Notes under the pieces: model-generated
Told to the model about the DNA's origin: nothing
Database searches by the model: none
The model's input: the letters and a program-made list of their open reading frames with translations, nothing else
Shown: positions 16,723 through 26,553 of the stretch, piece after piece
How positions within the stretch are numbered: position 1 is the first letter of the stretch
Layout of the letters: every line of letters starts with the position of its first letter
DNA from: Halanaerobiaceae bacterium
GTDB lineage: Bacteria; Bacillota; Halanaerobiia; Halanaerobiales; Halarsenatibacteraceae
Direction: 5' to 3'
Length of the DNA: 64,000 bases
Assembly: GCA_003553225.1 (NCBI GenBank)
Contig: PWDW01000190.1
Span: 1 to 64,000, forward strand
Made by a program: the position numbers and the translations under genes

Positions 16723-18027
16723 ATGCAAAAAGAAGCAGAAAAATTTGTTAACTTTATCAACAGGAGTCCTTCTCCCTATCATGCAGCAGCCGCCGCAGCC
16801 AGAACTTTAAGTGAACATAATTTTCAAGAATTAAAACCTGGTCAGGACTGGCAGCTGGAACGGGGAGAAAAATACTACACTGTAAAAAACGGGTCCACCC
16901 TGATTGCCTGGACTTTGGGAGAGAAGATAAGAAAAAAAAGTGGATTCAGAATTATTGGAGCCCATACCGACAGCCCCGGATTTAAAGTAAAACCCAATCC
17001 TGAAATGATAGAAAGTGACAGTTATTTAAAACTTAACACCGAGCCCTATGGAGGTGTGGTGCTGCGCACCTGGCTGGACCGACCACTATCCCTGGCGGGA
17101 AGAGTATTCCTGAAGGGAGACAGTCCCCTGCAAACCAGATCTAAACTGGTAAATATAAAACAACCTCTGCTTATTATCCCTGGCCTGGCAATTCATTTAA
17201 ACCGGGAGGTCAATAAAGGCCAGAAACTGGACAAACAGGAGCATATGCTGCCTCTGATGGCCCTTGTTGATAAAAACACAGAAAGGGGAAACTTTCTAGA
17301 AAAATATCTGGCCTCCAGACTTGACCTGTCTTCTGAAGATATCATTGATTTTGATCTCTTTTTATATGCCAGTGAAGAAAGCAAGATAATGGGGGCCCAC
17401 AATGAATTTATTTCTTCCGGCAGAATGGATGATCAGGCCATGGCCCATGCCGCTCTAAGAGGTTTAATAAATTCCAGAGCCGAAGATTCTGTAAACGTAA
17501 TCTGCCTTTTTGACAGTGAAGAAATAGGCAGCCATACCAGTCAGGGAGCGGCTTCACCCTTTCTGAAAAGAATTTTGACCAGAATCCACAGTAATCTTTC
17601 CGGATCCACTTCCGATTTTCACCAAAGACTGGACAGTTCTTTCCTCATCTCAGCTGATATGGCCCATGGACACCATCCCAATAAGACCGATGATTCCGAT
17701 CCCACCAACCGTCCTATCCTAAATAAAGGTCCGGCTATAAAAAGTGCCCCGGGCGGTTATATTACTGAAGGAGAAACAAGCTCTGTATACAAAGAAATCT
17801 GCCGTACAGCCGGAATTCCCTGCCAGACATATACCAACAGGTCGGGCAAAAAAAGCGGCCGTACGATAGGACCTATTTTAGCAGGTCAGCTGGACATCAG
17901 GGCCGTTGATGTAGGTAATCCACTGCTGGCCATGCATTCTGTACGGGAGCTGGGAGGAGTTCAGGACCACCATTATATTATTCAATCTTTTAAGCAGTTT
18001 TTTTCCCTGCCCCAAAAAAATTGCTAA
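16723..18027 (+). CDS. apeB: M18 family aspartyl-type aminopeptidase
   Basis: A 434-residue zinc aminopeptidase of family M18, which removes N-terminal (often acidic) residues from peptides in the cytoplasm. GAHTDSPGFKVKP holds the first metal-binding His and Asp; SGRMDDQAMAHAAL the bridging Asp; DSEEIGSHTSQGA the catalytic and metal Glu; SADMAHGHHPN the later ligand region; and a final His in GVQDHHY. GGGAGG precedes the ATG. Length fits the family. A terminator shared with the converging FMN-binding gene follows. Confidence 0.93.
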   Translation: MQKEAEKFVNFINRSPSPYHAAAAAARTLSEHNFQELKPGQDWQLERGEKYYTVKNGSTLIAWTLGEKIRKKSGFRIIGAHTDSPGFKVKPNPEMIESDSYLKLNTEPYGGVVLRTWLDRPLSLAGRVFLKGDSPLQTRSKLVNIKQPLLIIPGLAIHLNREVNKGQKLDKQEHMLPLMALVDKNTERGNFLEKYLASRLDLSSEDIIDFDLFLYASEESKIMGAHNEFISSGRMDDQAMAHAALRGLINSRAEDSVNVICLFDSEEIGSHTSQGAASPFLKRILTRIHSNLSGSTSDFHQRLDSSFLISADMAHGHHPNKTDDSDPTNRPILNKGPAIKSAPGGYITEGETSSVYKEICRTAGIPCQTYTNRSGKKSGRTIGPILAGQLDIRAVDVGNPLLAMHSVRELGGVQDHHYIIQSFKQFFSLPQKNC

Positions 18028-18062
18028 AATGATAAAAATATAAAATTCACTTCAATTAGTTA

Positions 18063-18105
18063 AGGCCACAGTTCCGTGTTTCCCCTTCGGTACTGTGGCC
18101 CTTTA
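18063..18105 (+). terminator. Terminator between converging genes
   Basis: GGCCACAGT pairs with ACTGTGGCC around a 19-base partly paired loop, followed by CTTTAT on the plus strand. Its position between converging genes suggests use in one or both directions. Confidence 0.65.
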
Positions 18106-18137
18106 TGCTGAATATTGCTTTTTATGTTACAAATTCT

Positions 18138-18806
18138 TTACTGCATACCAGCTTTACCTAAAGCCCTGATTACAGCCTGAATCCATTTTTCAGCACTTCC
18201 GGTTGCACCGGTATAAATGTCTACATCATAATCATTGGCTTCTTCAAACCAGCCGGGCATAACTTCTTTAGCTTCGTGGAATTCATCCCAGTCATAATCT
18301 TCATCTTTATATTCATCACCGGCAACTTCTTCCAGGCGAACATCAGTTATACTTCCCTCTTCAACAGTAACCCAGGCAATACCATAATTGCCTCTCTCAT
18401 CAACATCGGATTTACCCATAAAAGTACCATCAAAGCTGGTTACTCCTTCTGCTTTATCAAGAGCCATTTTTACGGCTTCCATTGCACTATCAGAAGTACC
18501 TGTTGCTCCACTGTAGGCATCAACTTCATGTGAATTTGCTTCCTTAAATCTCTCGGGAAGTTCTCTCATGGCTTCGTGAAACTCATCCAGTGGATATTCT
18601 TCTCCTTTGGGCTGAGCCAGATCATTAAATTCAATCAATTCTACATCAATGATCTCACCATCATCTAAAATGACCCGGGCTTCAGTATAGCCACGGGCAT
18701 CAGCTTCAGAAAAACCAATAAACAAACCACTCTGTGCGGTTGCCGTACTAACGGCAAATCCCATAACCAGCATTATCGAAAGAAAAACAAACAGCAATTT
18801 TTTCAT
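18138..18806 (-). CDS. Secreted protein with two FMN-binding domains
   Basis: A 222-residue exported protein. After a signal peptide (KKLLFVFLSIMLVMGFAVST, cleavage probably near AQSG) come two tandem FMN_bind domains. Each carries an ApbE-type flavinylation motif: DAYSGATGTS and DIYTGATGSA; FMN would be bound through phosphoester to the Thr of each. The two halves repeat each other (EADARGYTEA / DVDERGNYGIA; LDEFHEAMRELPERF / WDEFHEAKEVMPGWF). The start is the inner ATG at 18806 with GGGGGG before it; a start 14 codons earlier would lie at or before the transcription start predicted from the promoter at 18852-18880. It probably carries electrons outside the membrane. Confidence 0.9.
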   Translation of the reverse strand: MKKLLFVFLSIMLVMGFAVSTATAQSGLFIGFSEADARGYTEARVILDDGEIIDVELIEFNDLAQPKGEEYPLDEFHEAMRELPERFKEANSHEVDAYSGATGTSDSAMEAVKMALDKAEGVTSFDGTFMGKSDVDERGNYGIAWVTVEEGSITDVRLEEVAGDEYKDEDYDWDEFHEAKEVMPGWFEEANDYDVDIYTGATGSAEKWIQAVIRALGKAGMQ

Positions 18807-18851
18807 AAATATCCCCCCAAAACAAGTTTTTTTTAAATAATTACTCATAAA

Positions 18852-18880
18852 ATTATATTATTTTTTTAAGCAGATGTCAA
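18852..18880 (-). promoter_or_regulatory. Perfect-consensus sigma-A promoter for the FMN-binding protein
   Basis: On the minus strand TTGACA (18875-18880), a 17-base spacer containing A7, and TATAAT (18852-18857) match the consensus exactly. Transcription would start near 18845, leaving a leader of about 40 bases. High constitutive expression is expected unless a regulator acts. Confidence 0.8.
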
Positions 18881-18928
18881 GGAAATATGAAAATCTCCAG
18901 TAAAGTAATCAATTTATTAGGTTTTTGA

Positions 18929-21900
18929 TCAGGAATTAACCTGAACAGCCGGTGAGGGTACTTCATCCAATTTTTCAACTTCTCTATTCTTTTTCTGTTC
19001 AAAATTATCAAAAGCAGCTGAAAGAAACAATTTAATACGGTTAATCTGGTTAACCTGACTGGCTCCCGGATCATAATCTATCGGCTTCAGGTTAACATCC
19101 TGATAATAATCTCTAATTTTTTTAATCATACCCTTGCCCACCACATGATTGGGTAAACATCCAAAAGGCTGCAGCACAAGAACATTCCGCACCCCACTTT
19201 CAATCAACTCCACCATCTCTCCGGTCAGAAACCAGCCTTCACCGGTCTGATTGCCCAGGGAAAGATGATTTTGAGCTCCCCGGGCAATCTCATATATGGA
19301 ATGGGGCGGCCGAAAGTGCTCACTATTGGCCAGTGCTCTGCGCATACTGCGGCGGTATATAAATTCTGCTCCTTTGATACCAATTTTACTTAACAGCATT
19401 TCCCAAAAACTGCCGGACAGTTTTTTATATTTTACCTGTAAATTGTAGGTTGAATAAAGAATAAAATCCAGCAGACCGGGCATAACTGCTTCAGCACCTT
19501 CTTTTTCCAGAAAATCGACCAGATGATTATTGGCATCTGGATGAAATTTAACCAGTATCTCACCCACAATCCCCACTCTGGGTTTTACTAAGTCTTCTTT
19601 TAAAGCCAGATTATCAAATTCTTTTACCACCTGGTATATATTGTGGTTAAAATCCCGGTATCCCCCCTCAGTCAATGTTTGCTGACATTTTTTTACCCAT
19701 TTATGGTACAGCCTATCCACTGAACCCGGGTTTTTTTCATAGGGTCGGGTTCTGTATAATACCTTCATCAATACATCACCAAAAATAGTAGCTTTCATCA
19801 TATCATCAAGCAGAGAAATAGTAATATTAAAACCGGGATTTTCATCCAGACCTTTGGGGTTAAGTGATATAATAGGAATATGATCCATACCAGCTTCCTT
19901 CAAGGCCCGGCGGAGAAAAGCAATATAATTTGTTGCCCTGCATCCACCTCCGGTCTGACTGATCATAAGGGAAGTACTGTCCAGATCATACTCTCCTGAT
20001 TTTAGTGCTTTCATCAGCTGCCCGACAACCATTATTGAGGGATAACAGGCATCATTATTTACATACTTAAGACCGATATCAACATCTTCTTTATCAACAG
20101 CAGGAAGAATCTCCATATTATAACCGCCATTTCTGAAAGCTGTTTCCAAAAACTGAAAGTGAATCGGTGACATCTGAGGGGCGAGTATGGTGTCCTTTTT
20201 CTTTCTCTTTTTGGTAAATAGATCCCGGGGATAGATATTTGTTTGCTCCTCAACCTGTTCGCTTTTGTCTTCTTTACGGGACCTTTCTTCCATTGCCGCC
20301 AGTAAAGATCTAATCCGGATTCTGGCAGCTCCCAGGTTGCTTATTTCATCTATTCTGAGCATGGTATACAGTTCCTGTCTTTTTTCCATAATTTCTTCAA
20401 CCTGTTCCATGGTAACCGCATCCAGACCACAACCAAATGAATTTAATTGAACCAGCTCCAGTTTATCATGCCGGGCTGTAAATTCTGCTGCCCGGTACAT
20501 ACGGGAGTGATAAACCCACTGGTCCACAACCCGCAGGGGCCTTTCAATCGAGCCCCGGCTGCTCACAGCATCTTCAGAAAGTACAGGAAGGCCCAGAGTT
20601 TCGATCAATTCCGGTATACCATGATTTACCTCCGGATCCATGTGGTAAGGACGCCCGGCCAGAACAATACCCGGCCTGTCTTTTGTTTCAATATAATTTA
20701 GAATTTCCTGTCCTTTGTTCTGTACATCTTTACGATAATTTTCAAATTCTTTCTCTGCCTTATATACTGCTTCGGCTATTTCTGTACGTGATACACCCCG
20801 GCCAGCAAACACATCCTCGAGCCGGTTTATGAGTCTTTTTTGGTTATCAAAAGGCAGAAAAGGACTAATCATTTCTATATTCTCTTCTTTTAGAATATCC
20901 ATATTGGCTTTTATGGTTTCCGGATATGAAGTTACAATAGGACAGTTAAAATTATTATTGGCCTCACTATCCTCTATTCGATTATAGGCTATACTGGGAT
21001 AAAAAATTCTGTCCACCTTTTTATTTTCCACCAGATCAGTTATATGGCCGTGCACCAGTTTTGCCGGGTAGCATACCAGTTCAGAGGGTATAGTTTCCAG
21101 ACCCAGCTCATAAATTTCCTGATCCGATTCTGAAGAAAGTACCACTCGATAGCCCAGTTCGGTAAAAAAGGTATGCCAGAAAGGATAATCCTCATACATA
21201 TTCAAAACCCGGGGAATTCCTATCTGGCCTCTGCTTGCTTCAGCTTCGGGAAGTGAACTGTAATCAAAAAGACGTTGATTTTTATATCTGAAAATATTGG
21301 GCACCATCTCCTTTTTCTGCACCCCGACAGCCTTTTCACAGCGGTTGCCGGAAATAAAAGTACGGTCTCCGGTAAATTTCTTTATGGTCAGCCGGCAGTT
21401 GTTTCCACATTTTCCACACCGGGTATGAGTGGTTTCCATCTCAAAATTCTCCAGCTGCTGTTTTTCCAGTACCGCAGATTCTTCTGCCTCTATCTCCTCG
21501 CATCTTTCTCTGGCCAGAAGAGCAGCACCAAAAGCACCCATCAAACCCGCAATATCAGGTCTGATGATTTCCTGATCGGTAATTTTCTCCAGAGCCCTTA
21601 AAACAGCATCATTATAGAAAGTTCCCCCCTGAACCACTATATTAGCCCCCAGCTTTTCTCTGCTGTTATACCCAATCACTTTGTAGAGAGCATTTTTTAT
21701 CACCGACAGAGCCAGACCTGCAGAAATATTTTCAACACTGGCTCCTTTTTTCTGTGCTTCTTTTACTTTAGAGTTCATAAACACCGTACATCTGGTACCC
21801 AGATCCAGAGGATTATCACCCTGAACCGCAAGATCGGCAAACTCCTCAACATCATACTCAAGAGAATGGGCAAATGTTTCGATAAAAGATCCACATCCTG

Positions 21901-23239
21901 AAGAACAGGCTTCATTAAGCATTACTGAATCAATAATTCCGTTTTCTATTTCCAGACATTTCATGTCCTGGCCACCAATATCCAGTATGAAATCAACCTC
22001 AGGTGAAAAAAAACTGGCTCCGGTGTAGTGGGCAACAGTTTCTACTTCTCCAATATCTATCTGCAGGGCATTTTGAATCAGTTTTTCCCCATAACCGGTG
22101 ACCGCTGAAGCGGCTATTGAAGTATCAGAATTCATTTTTGTGTAGAGATCCAGCAGGGCCTCAATAGTGGTATTGAGTGGATCTCCCTGATTACCGCTGT
22201 AATAGGAATATAATAATTCCCCCTGTTGCCCGATAAGAACAAGCTTGGTGGTGGTGGAACCGGCATCTATACCCAGAAAAGTCTCCCCTTTATACTGTTT
22301 TAGATCACCTTTTTTAACTTCAGCCCGGGAATGACGATTCTGAAACTCCCGGTATTCCTGCCCTCCGGAGAATAAGGCCTCCAGTCCCTCCTCCGGGGTA
22401 ATCTCTTCTGCTGAAAGCTCCTGCAGATCACACATCAGGCCGGTAAAAGTAGTCCGTTTCCGTTCCTTTTTTTCAAGGGCTGCTCCCAGAGCCACATAAA
22501 AATGTGCATCTTCCGGGGCATATATTTCGTCTGGCTGTAAATTTAGAGTCTCAATAAATCTCTGACGAAGTTCTGGTAAAAAATGAAGTGGACCTCCCAA
22601 AAAGGCAATATTTCCTCTGATGGGACGGCCCTGGGCCAGGCCGCTTAAAGTTTGATTAACAACAGCCTGAAAAATAGAAAGTGCAATATCCTCCCGGTCG
22701 GCTCCATCATTTAAAAGAGACTGTACATCCGATTTTGCAAATACACCACAGCGGGAAGCAATGGACAGAATATTCTCACCCCGGCCGGCCATTTCATCAA
22801 GCCCGGAGGCATCAGTTTCTAAAAGAGATGCCATTTGATCAATAAAAGCCCCGGTTCCTCCGGCACAGGCGGCATTCATCCTCTGTTCCACCGAATCACC
22901 AAAATAAGTAATTTTGGCATCCTCTCCTCCCAGCTCAATGGCTACATCAACTCCCGGTATTTGCTCCTGAACTGCATTACTGCAGGAGACAACCTCCTGG
23001 AGAAAAGGAATATCCAGCTTTTCAGCAATACCAAGTCCTCCGGAACCGGTAATTGTTACCGAAATCCGGGAGTCCTGCAGAATATCTGCTGCTCCGGCCA
23101 GCATTTCTTTTACGGTATTTCTGACATCAGAAAAATGCCGGCTGTATTTTTTATATAATATTTGCTGATGTGTATTTAGGACAATTATTTTTACAGTAGT
23201 AGATCCCACATCCAGACCTACTGATAATTGCTCTTCCAT
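18929..23239 (-). CDS. Giant BadF/HgdC-type CoA-dehydratase activase fusion
   Basis: A 1436-residue protein. Two ASKHA-type activase domains are in tandem: LDVGSTTVK (9-17), ELGGEDAK (102-109), Cys125 and Cys164 in the first; GIDAGSTTTK (323-332), DIGGQDMK (420-427), CSSGCG (445-450) and Cys484 in the second. A cysteine cluster CGKCGNNC (608-615) with Cys634 follows, then a DUF2229-like region and a C-terminal part resembling HgdB-type double-cubane proteins (SFGCGLDAVT, QTGGGCRATNY, NNDACYPS). In the short forms, ATP hydrolysis drives low-potential electron transfer to 2-hydroxyacyl-CoA dehydratase. No dehydratase subunits or CoA-transferase lie nearby, so the partner and reaction are unknown. 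The TatT-like gene is just upstream (about 60 bases). Confidence 0.88.
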   Translation of the reverse strand: MEEQLSVGLDVGSTTVKIIVLNTHQQILYKKYSRHFSDVRNTVKEMLAGAADILQDSRISVTITGSGGLGIAEKLDIPFLQEVVSCSNAVQEQIPGVDVAIELGGEDAKITYFGDSVEQRMNAACAGGTGAFIDQMASLLETDASGLDEMAGRGENILSIASRCGVFAKSDVQSLLNDGADREDIALSIFQAVVNQTLSGLAQGRPIRGNIAFLGGPLHFLPELRQRFIETLNLQPDEIYAPEDAHFYVALGAALEKKERKRTTFTGLMCDLQELSAEEITPEEGLEALFSGGQEYREFQNRHSRAEVKKGDLKQYKGETFLGIDAGSTTTKLVLIGQQGELLYSYYSGNQGDPLNTTIEALLDLYTKMNSDTSIAASAVTGYGEKLIQNALQIDIGEVETVAHYTGASFFSPEVDFILDIGGQDMKCLEIENGIIDSVMLNEACSSGCGSFIETFAHSLEYDVEEFADLAVQGDNPLDLGTRCTVFMNSKVKEAQKKGASVENISAGLALSVIKNALYKVIGYNSREKLGANIVVQGGTFYNDAVLRALEKITDQEIIRPDIAGLMGAFGAALLARERCEEIEAEESAVLEKQQLENFEMETTHTRCGKCGNNCRLTIKKFTGDRTFISGNRCEKAVGVQKKEMVPNIFRYKNQRLFDYSSLPEAEASRGQIGIPRVLNMYEDYPFWHTFFTELGYRVVLSSESDQEIYELGLETIPSELVCYPAKLVHGHITDLVENKKVDRIFYPSIAYNRIEDSEANNNFNCPIVTSYPETIKANMDILKEENIEMISPFLPFDNQKRLINRLEDVFAGRGVSRTEIAEAVYKAEKEFENYRKDVQNKGQEILNYIETKDRPGIVLAGRPYHMDPEVNHGIPELIETLGLPVLSEDAVSSRGSIERPLRVVDQWVYHSRMYRAAEFTARHDKLELVQLNSFGCGLDAVTMEQVEEIMEKRQELYTMLRIDEISNLGAARIRIRSLLAAMEERSRKEDKSEQVEEQTNIYPRDLFTKKRKKKDTILAPQMSPIHFQFLETAFRNGGYNMEILPAVDKEDVDIGLKYVNNDACYPSIMVVGQLMKALKSGEYDLDSTSLMISQTGGGCRATNYIAFLRRALKEAGMDHIPIISLNPKGLDENPGFNITISLLDDMMKATIFGDVLMKVLYRTRPYEKNPGSVDRLYHKWVKKCQQTLTEGGYRDFNHNIYQVVKEFDNLALKEDLVKPRVGIVGEILVKFHPDANNHLVDFLEKEGAEAVMPGLLDFILYSTYNLQVKYKKLSGSFWEMLLSKIGIKGAEFIYRRSMRRALANSEHFRPPHSIYEIARGAQNHLSLGNQTGEGWFLTGEMVELIESGVRNVLVLQPFGCLPNHVVGKGMIKKIRDYYQDVNLKPIDYDPGASQVNQINRIKLFLSAAFDNFEQKKNREVEKLDEVPSPAVQVNS

Positions 23240-23298
23240 AACAGCCCTCCTGTGTATTGTGTTGAAATATCTTCTAAAAAAATTTTAAAAATAGCAGA

Positions 23299-24108
23299 TT
23301 AAAAATTATTTTCAAGCTCCTGTTCTGCTTTTTTCTGAAAATCTTCTAAGGTCTGGGGGCCATAATAAAACTCACCCCGGGCTCCTTCTGGCATATTTAC
23401 TATTTTTCTAAGTACCCGGCCGGCCTGTTCACTTCGGTTTAGGCTGATGTATTTTTTATACAATTTCCACAAATATTCAACATTCTCGGGATCCAGATCC
23501 ACCGATTTTCTGCGGTGATAAAGTGCTTTATTCATGTCACCGATACTAATCGGCCATCCCGGAGCAGCCTTGTAGAGTCGGGCCAGTACATCGTGGATCG
23601 GAGCAAATTCAGGCTCTTCCTGTAGAGCTTTTTCCAGCTTGCTTTTCATGGGCCTGATTTTTCTTAAGCTATTAAAAACACCCTGCAGCTGACCCATTTC
23701 TCCCATAAAAGAAGCTTCCCAGAAATAGCTTCTACCTTCCTTATCATTTAATTTTCGCATCTTTAAAGCCAAATCAATTCCCTTCTGGTATATCCCCAGA
23801 GGGTTCTGGTGAAATTCTCCCAGCTTAATAAGAACAGTGGCCGCCGCATCATAGGCATCCGGATCTTCTTCATACTTTTCAACCAGAAGTTCAGCCTGGG
23901 CTACCAAATCATCAATGATTTTTGCTCTATCCTTTTCATTTTGTTCATAAAAAGAATACAGCTCTTTTTCCAGATTCTTCATATCTTCCTGAAGACACTC
24001 CTTGCCAAAAACAGCATCCGGCTGTATAAAGGAGTGCACAGCAGAAATGATTAAAATTGTTATCATCCAGCATAATATAACCTTTAAAGAACACCTGTTC
24101 TTAAACAT
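23299..24108 (-). CDS. TatT-like TPR protein with signal/anchor
   Basis: A 269-residue protein with an N-terminal hydrophobic segment (about 8-27) and then helical TPR-like repeats. The blocks KSKLEKALQEEPEFAPIHDV, LARLYKAAPGWPISIGDMNKA and SVDLDPENVEYL match the pattern of the TatT (T component) family described with some TRAP transporters. No TRAP dctPQM genes are nearby, so its role is more likely as an extracytoplasmic scaffold. It is 60 bases upstream of the giant activase gene on the same strand and may be cotranscribed. Confidence 0.7.
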   Translation of the reverse strand: MFKNRCSLKVILCWMITILIISAVHSFIQPDAVFGKECLQEDMKNLEKELYSFYEQNEKDRAKIIDDLVAQAELLVEKYEEDPDAYDAAATVLIKLGEFHQNPLGIYQKGIDLALKMRKLNDKEGRSYFWEASFMGEMGQLQGVFNSLRKIRPMKSKLEKALQEEPEFAPIHDVLARLYKAAPGWPISIGDMNKALYHRRKSVDLDPENVEYLWKLYKKYISLNRSEQAGRVLRKIVNMPEGARGEFYYGPQTLEDFQKKAEQELENNF

Positions 24109-24378
24109 ATTTTATCAATCCACCATACCTCCTGAACTATTTTAGTAAAAAATATTAATAAACACCAACTTGATTAATCAGCAAATAACAGGGCAAAGAT
24201 ATCATCAATACAACCCTCAGCAGCCCTTTACAGGATGGTTAATTGAGTTTTGCTTTTTTCAATCGGGGTACAGATGTGAGAATAAAGCCTGCGAGTTTAC
24301 AGATAGGATTACAGCTTGAAAAAAAACTGTATAACTGTGTATTTAGTTGTGTACTTAATAATATAATATATGGTGGCC

Positions 24379-24475
24379 CTGCAAAAAGTCAATTTTATTT
24401 AATTTAAGAAATAATATTACTGTCATGACAGCAATCATAAATTTGCAGATCTTCAAATAACACTTTATACTGGAT
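24379..24475 (+). repeat. Palindrome-centred intergenic repeat (family B, copy 1)
   Basis: This copy begins CTGCAAAAAGTCAATTTTA and contains the palindrome CTGTCATGACAG at about 24420-24431, then GCAATCATAAATT. It closely matches 32300-32392 and, inverted, 47402-47478. The 474-base gap 24109-24582 that contains it has no credible gene; a further small inverted repeat (ATATATGATTTCATATATGATT) lies at about 24480-24501. Confidence 0.75.
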
Positions 24476-24582
24476 GATCATATATGATTTCATATATGAT
24501 TAATATATGCAAAATAATCAACCTCTTTTACTGAAATAAAAGCATCTTAAACAGAACAGTGTTTCTTTAGGTGACAGGCCCT

Positions 24583-26379
24583 TCACTCAACAAATAAAGG
24601 AATAAACCGCTGATTATTTACATCCACCAGTCCGCGATCGGTCATCTTAACTTCAGGGATAACCGCCAGGGTCAGGGTGCTGATTTTTAACAGAGGGTGT
24701 TTATCTTTTATACCCATTGTCCGCAGCTCCTGTTTGACATTTTTCACCTGGGGAACAACATAATTGATTGATTTATCGGACATCAATCCGGCCACCGGAA
24801 GCTCCAGCAGAGCCTCAAGCTGGCCGTTCCGGGCACAGGCGATACCACCACCGGATGAAATTACAGCTTCGGCAGCCAGAACCGCATCTTCAGGATTGAC
24901 AGCAGCTACCGTCAGATTGTGGCAGTCATGGGATACAGTACTGGCTACAGCACCATTTTTTAGGCCAAAATTGGCTATAAAACCCCGGGCCCGGTTATCA
25001 TTGCCCGGATAACGGTTAAACACGGAGAGCAGATTCAAATTTTTCTGAGCTGTGTAGTCCAGAAAACCTTTTTTTTGTGTTATTTCCCGGGTCTGTAGTT
25101 CGGTAATCAGAGTATCTTTCTTTGGATAATTAATAACATGAACCTTAAATTCTTTTCGGTCAGCAGGAGCTTCAACTTTAAAATCATCAGCTTTTAGTTT
25201 ATCCAGAAAAATAGTATTCTTCTTTTCTATTTTAGAACTCCTGGTAGAAAACTTATCCTTCAGTTCTCCTTTTTCTGCAGCCAGCTGGCCCCGGAAAAAA
25301 ACATATTCTGCCTCTGGAGCCTCAATTGATTCAGAAAGCATCAGATCGGCAGTGAAACCGGGAGCCAGTGCTCCCAGGTTCCTGAGGCCTACTCTTCGAG
25401 CAGACTGATAGCTGGCAGCTTTAATAGCCTTCAGGGGCTGCATCCCCTCATCAATTGCTCTGCGAACAACATGGTCCATCTGCCCTTCTTCCAGCAGATC
25501 ATCCGGCTCCCGATCATCGGTACAGAGGGTAAAGTTAAGTGGTAATTTCCCCTGTTTAAGACCGGGAATAAGCCGGGCCAGATCCTGACTGATCGAGCTT
25601 TCACGGGCATCAACTGTCATTCCTGCTCTCAGCTTTTCCCACATTTCGTCAGCTTCTGTAATTTCATGATCACTCTCCGGGCCAGCACACAGATAAGCAG
25701 AAAGTTTTCGACCCGACAGGCCTGGTGAATGACCCTGAATGAAAACATCTTTCTGGAGAGCAATATCAAGTATTGACCTCATCCTTTCACTGCCAAAAAT
25801 TACACCGGGATAATCCATAACCTCGGCCAGACCCAGCACCCTGTCTTTCTGGAGAAGTGTTTTAATCTCATCTCTGCCAAAATAAGCACCACTCTGTTCA
25901 AAATCCGGGGCTGAAGGGATACAGGAGGGGGCCAGCACAAACTGATTCATAGGCAGATCTATGCTTTTTTCAAGCATATACTCTACACCCTCCATCCCCA
26001 GTACATTAGCAATTTCATGAGGATCAGTAATTACTGTGGTTGTCCCCCGTGGTAGAACTGATTCAGCAAAATTATCAGGTGTCATTAAGCTGCTTTCTAT
26101 ATGTACATGGCTGTCAATCAAACCCGGAAGAGCATACAATTGATGGCCGTCAAAAATATCGGTCTCCTTATGGGCTCCAGCAGCCATTTCGGAGCTGTTC
26201 TTTTTCTTTTTTCTGGTTTCCACATGAGCAATAAACCCCTCAAATATACCAATATCTGCCGGATATATTTCTTCGGTAAGAACATTTACCAGCTGAATAT
26301 TAGTTATCAGAAGATCCAGGGGCCTTTCACCCAGGGCCGCCTCAATTAATTTTCTTCTATTCCCAGGTTTAATTCTCAT
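24583..26379 (-). CDS. ade: Adenine deaminase
   Basis: A 598-residue amidohydrolase that turns adenine into hypoxanthine and ammonia in purine salvage. GLIDSHVHIESSLMTP holds the metal-binding HxH; PRGTTTVITDPHEIANVLG, QGHSPGLSG, LCTDDREP and the late SHDCHNLTVAAVNPEDA blocks are those of bacterial Ade. The ATG at 26379 is chosen because AAAGGAAG lies just before it; an earlier ATG adds 13 residues without a good site. It is transcribed away from the nitroreductase gene. An HPRT-like gene near 56 kb could in principle use its product. Confidence 0.95.
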   Translation of the reverse strand: MRIKPGNRRKLIEAALGERPLDLLITNIQLVNVLTEEIYPADIGIFEGFIAHVETRKKKKNSSEMAAGAHKETDIFDGHQLYALPGLIDSHVHIESSLMTPDNFAESVLPRGTTTVITDPHEIANVLGMEGVEYMLEKSIDLPMNQFVLAPSCIPSAPDFEQSGAYFGRDEIKTLLQKDRVLGLAEVMDYPGVIFGSERMRSILDIALQKDVFIQGHSPGLSGRKLSAYLCAGPESDHEITEADEMWEKLRAGMTVDARESSISQDLARLIPGLKQGKLPLNFTLCTDDREPDDLLEEGQMDHVVRRAIDEGMQPLKAIKAASYQSARRVGLRNLGALAPGFTADLMLSESIEAPEAEYVFFRGQLAAEKGELKDKFSTRSSKIEKKNTIFLDKLKADDFKVEAPADRKEFKVHVINYPKKDTLITELQTREITQKKGFLDYTAQKNLNLLSVFNRYPGNDNRARGFIANFGLKNGAVASTVSHDCHNLTVAAVNPEDAVLAAEAVISSGGGIACARNGQLEALLELPVAGLMSDKSINYVVPQVKNVKQELRTMGIKDKHPLLKISTLTLAVIPEVKMTDRGLVDVNNQRFIPLFVE

Positions 26380-26434
26380 ATAATTATCTTCCTTTCTTTT
26401 TGCGGTTTGTGTTTTCAAAAATAATTATATTTTT

Positions 26435-26464
26435 TTGATTTAGGAGGACACCTTCCTGTATAAT
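26435..26464 (+). promoter_or_regulatory. Probable promoter of the nitroreductase gene
   Basis: TTGATT and TATAAT are separated by 18 bases. The spacer contains AGGAGGACACCTTCCT, a partial dyad (10 of 16 positions symmetric) that could be an operator. The leader would be about 80 bases. Confidence 0.5.
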
Positions 26465-26553
26465 ATAAGAAAACAAAATATTATTTTTTACCACTATATT
26501 TATTACCAATTTAATCTGGTGAAATTTAAAATAATGTTTAAAGGAGAATCTAT

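Noticed and set aside
26435-26464. AGGAGGACACCTTCCT between -35 and -10 considered a firm operator
   Set aside because: Only 10 of 16 positions are symmetric; it is noted as possible but not listed as a site of its own.
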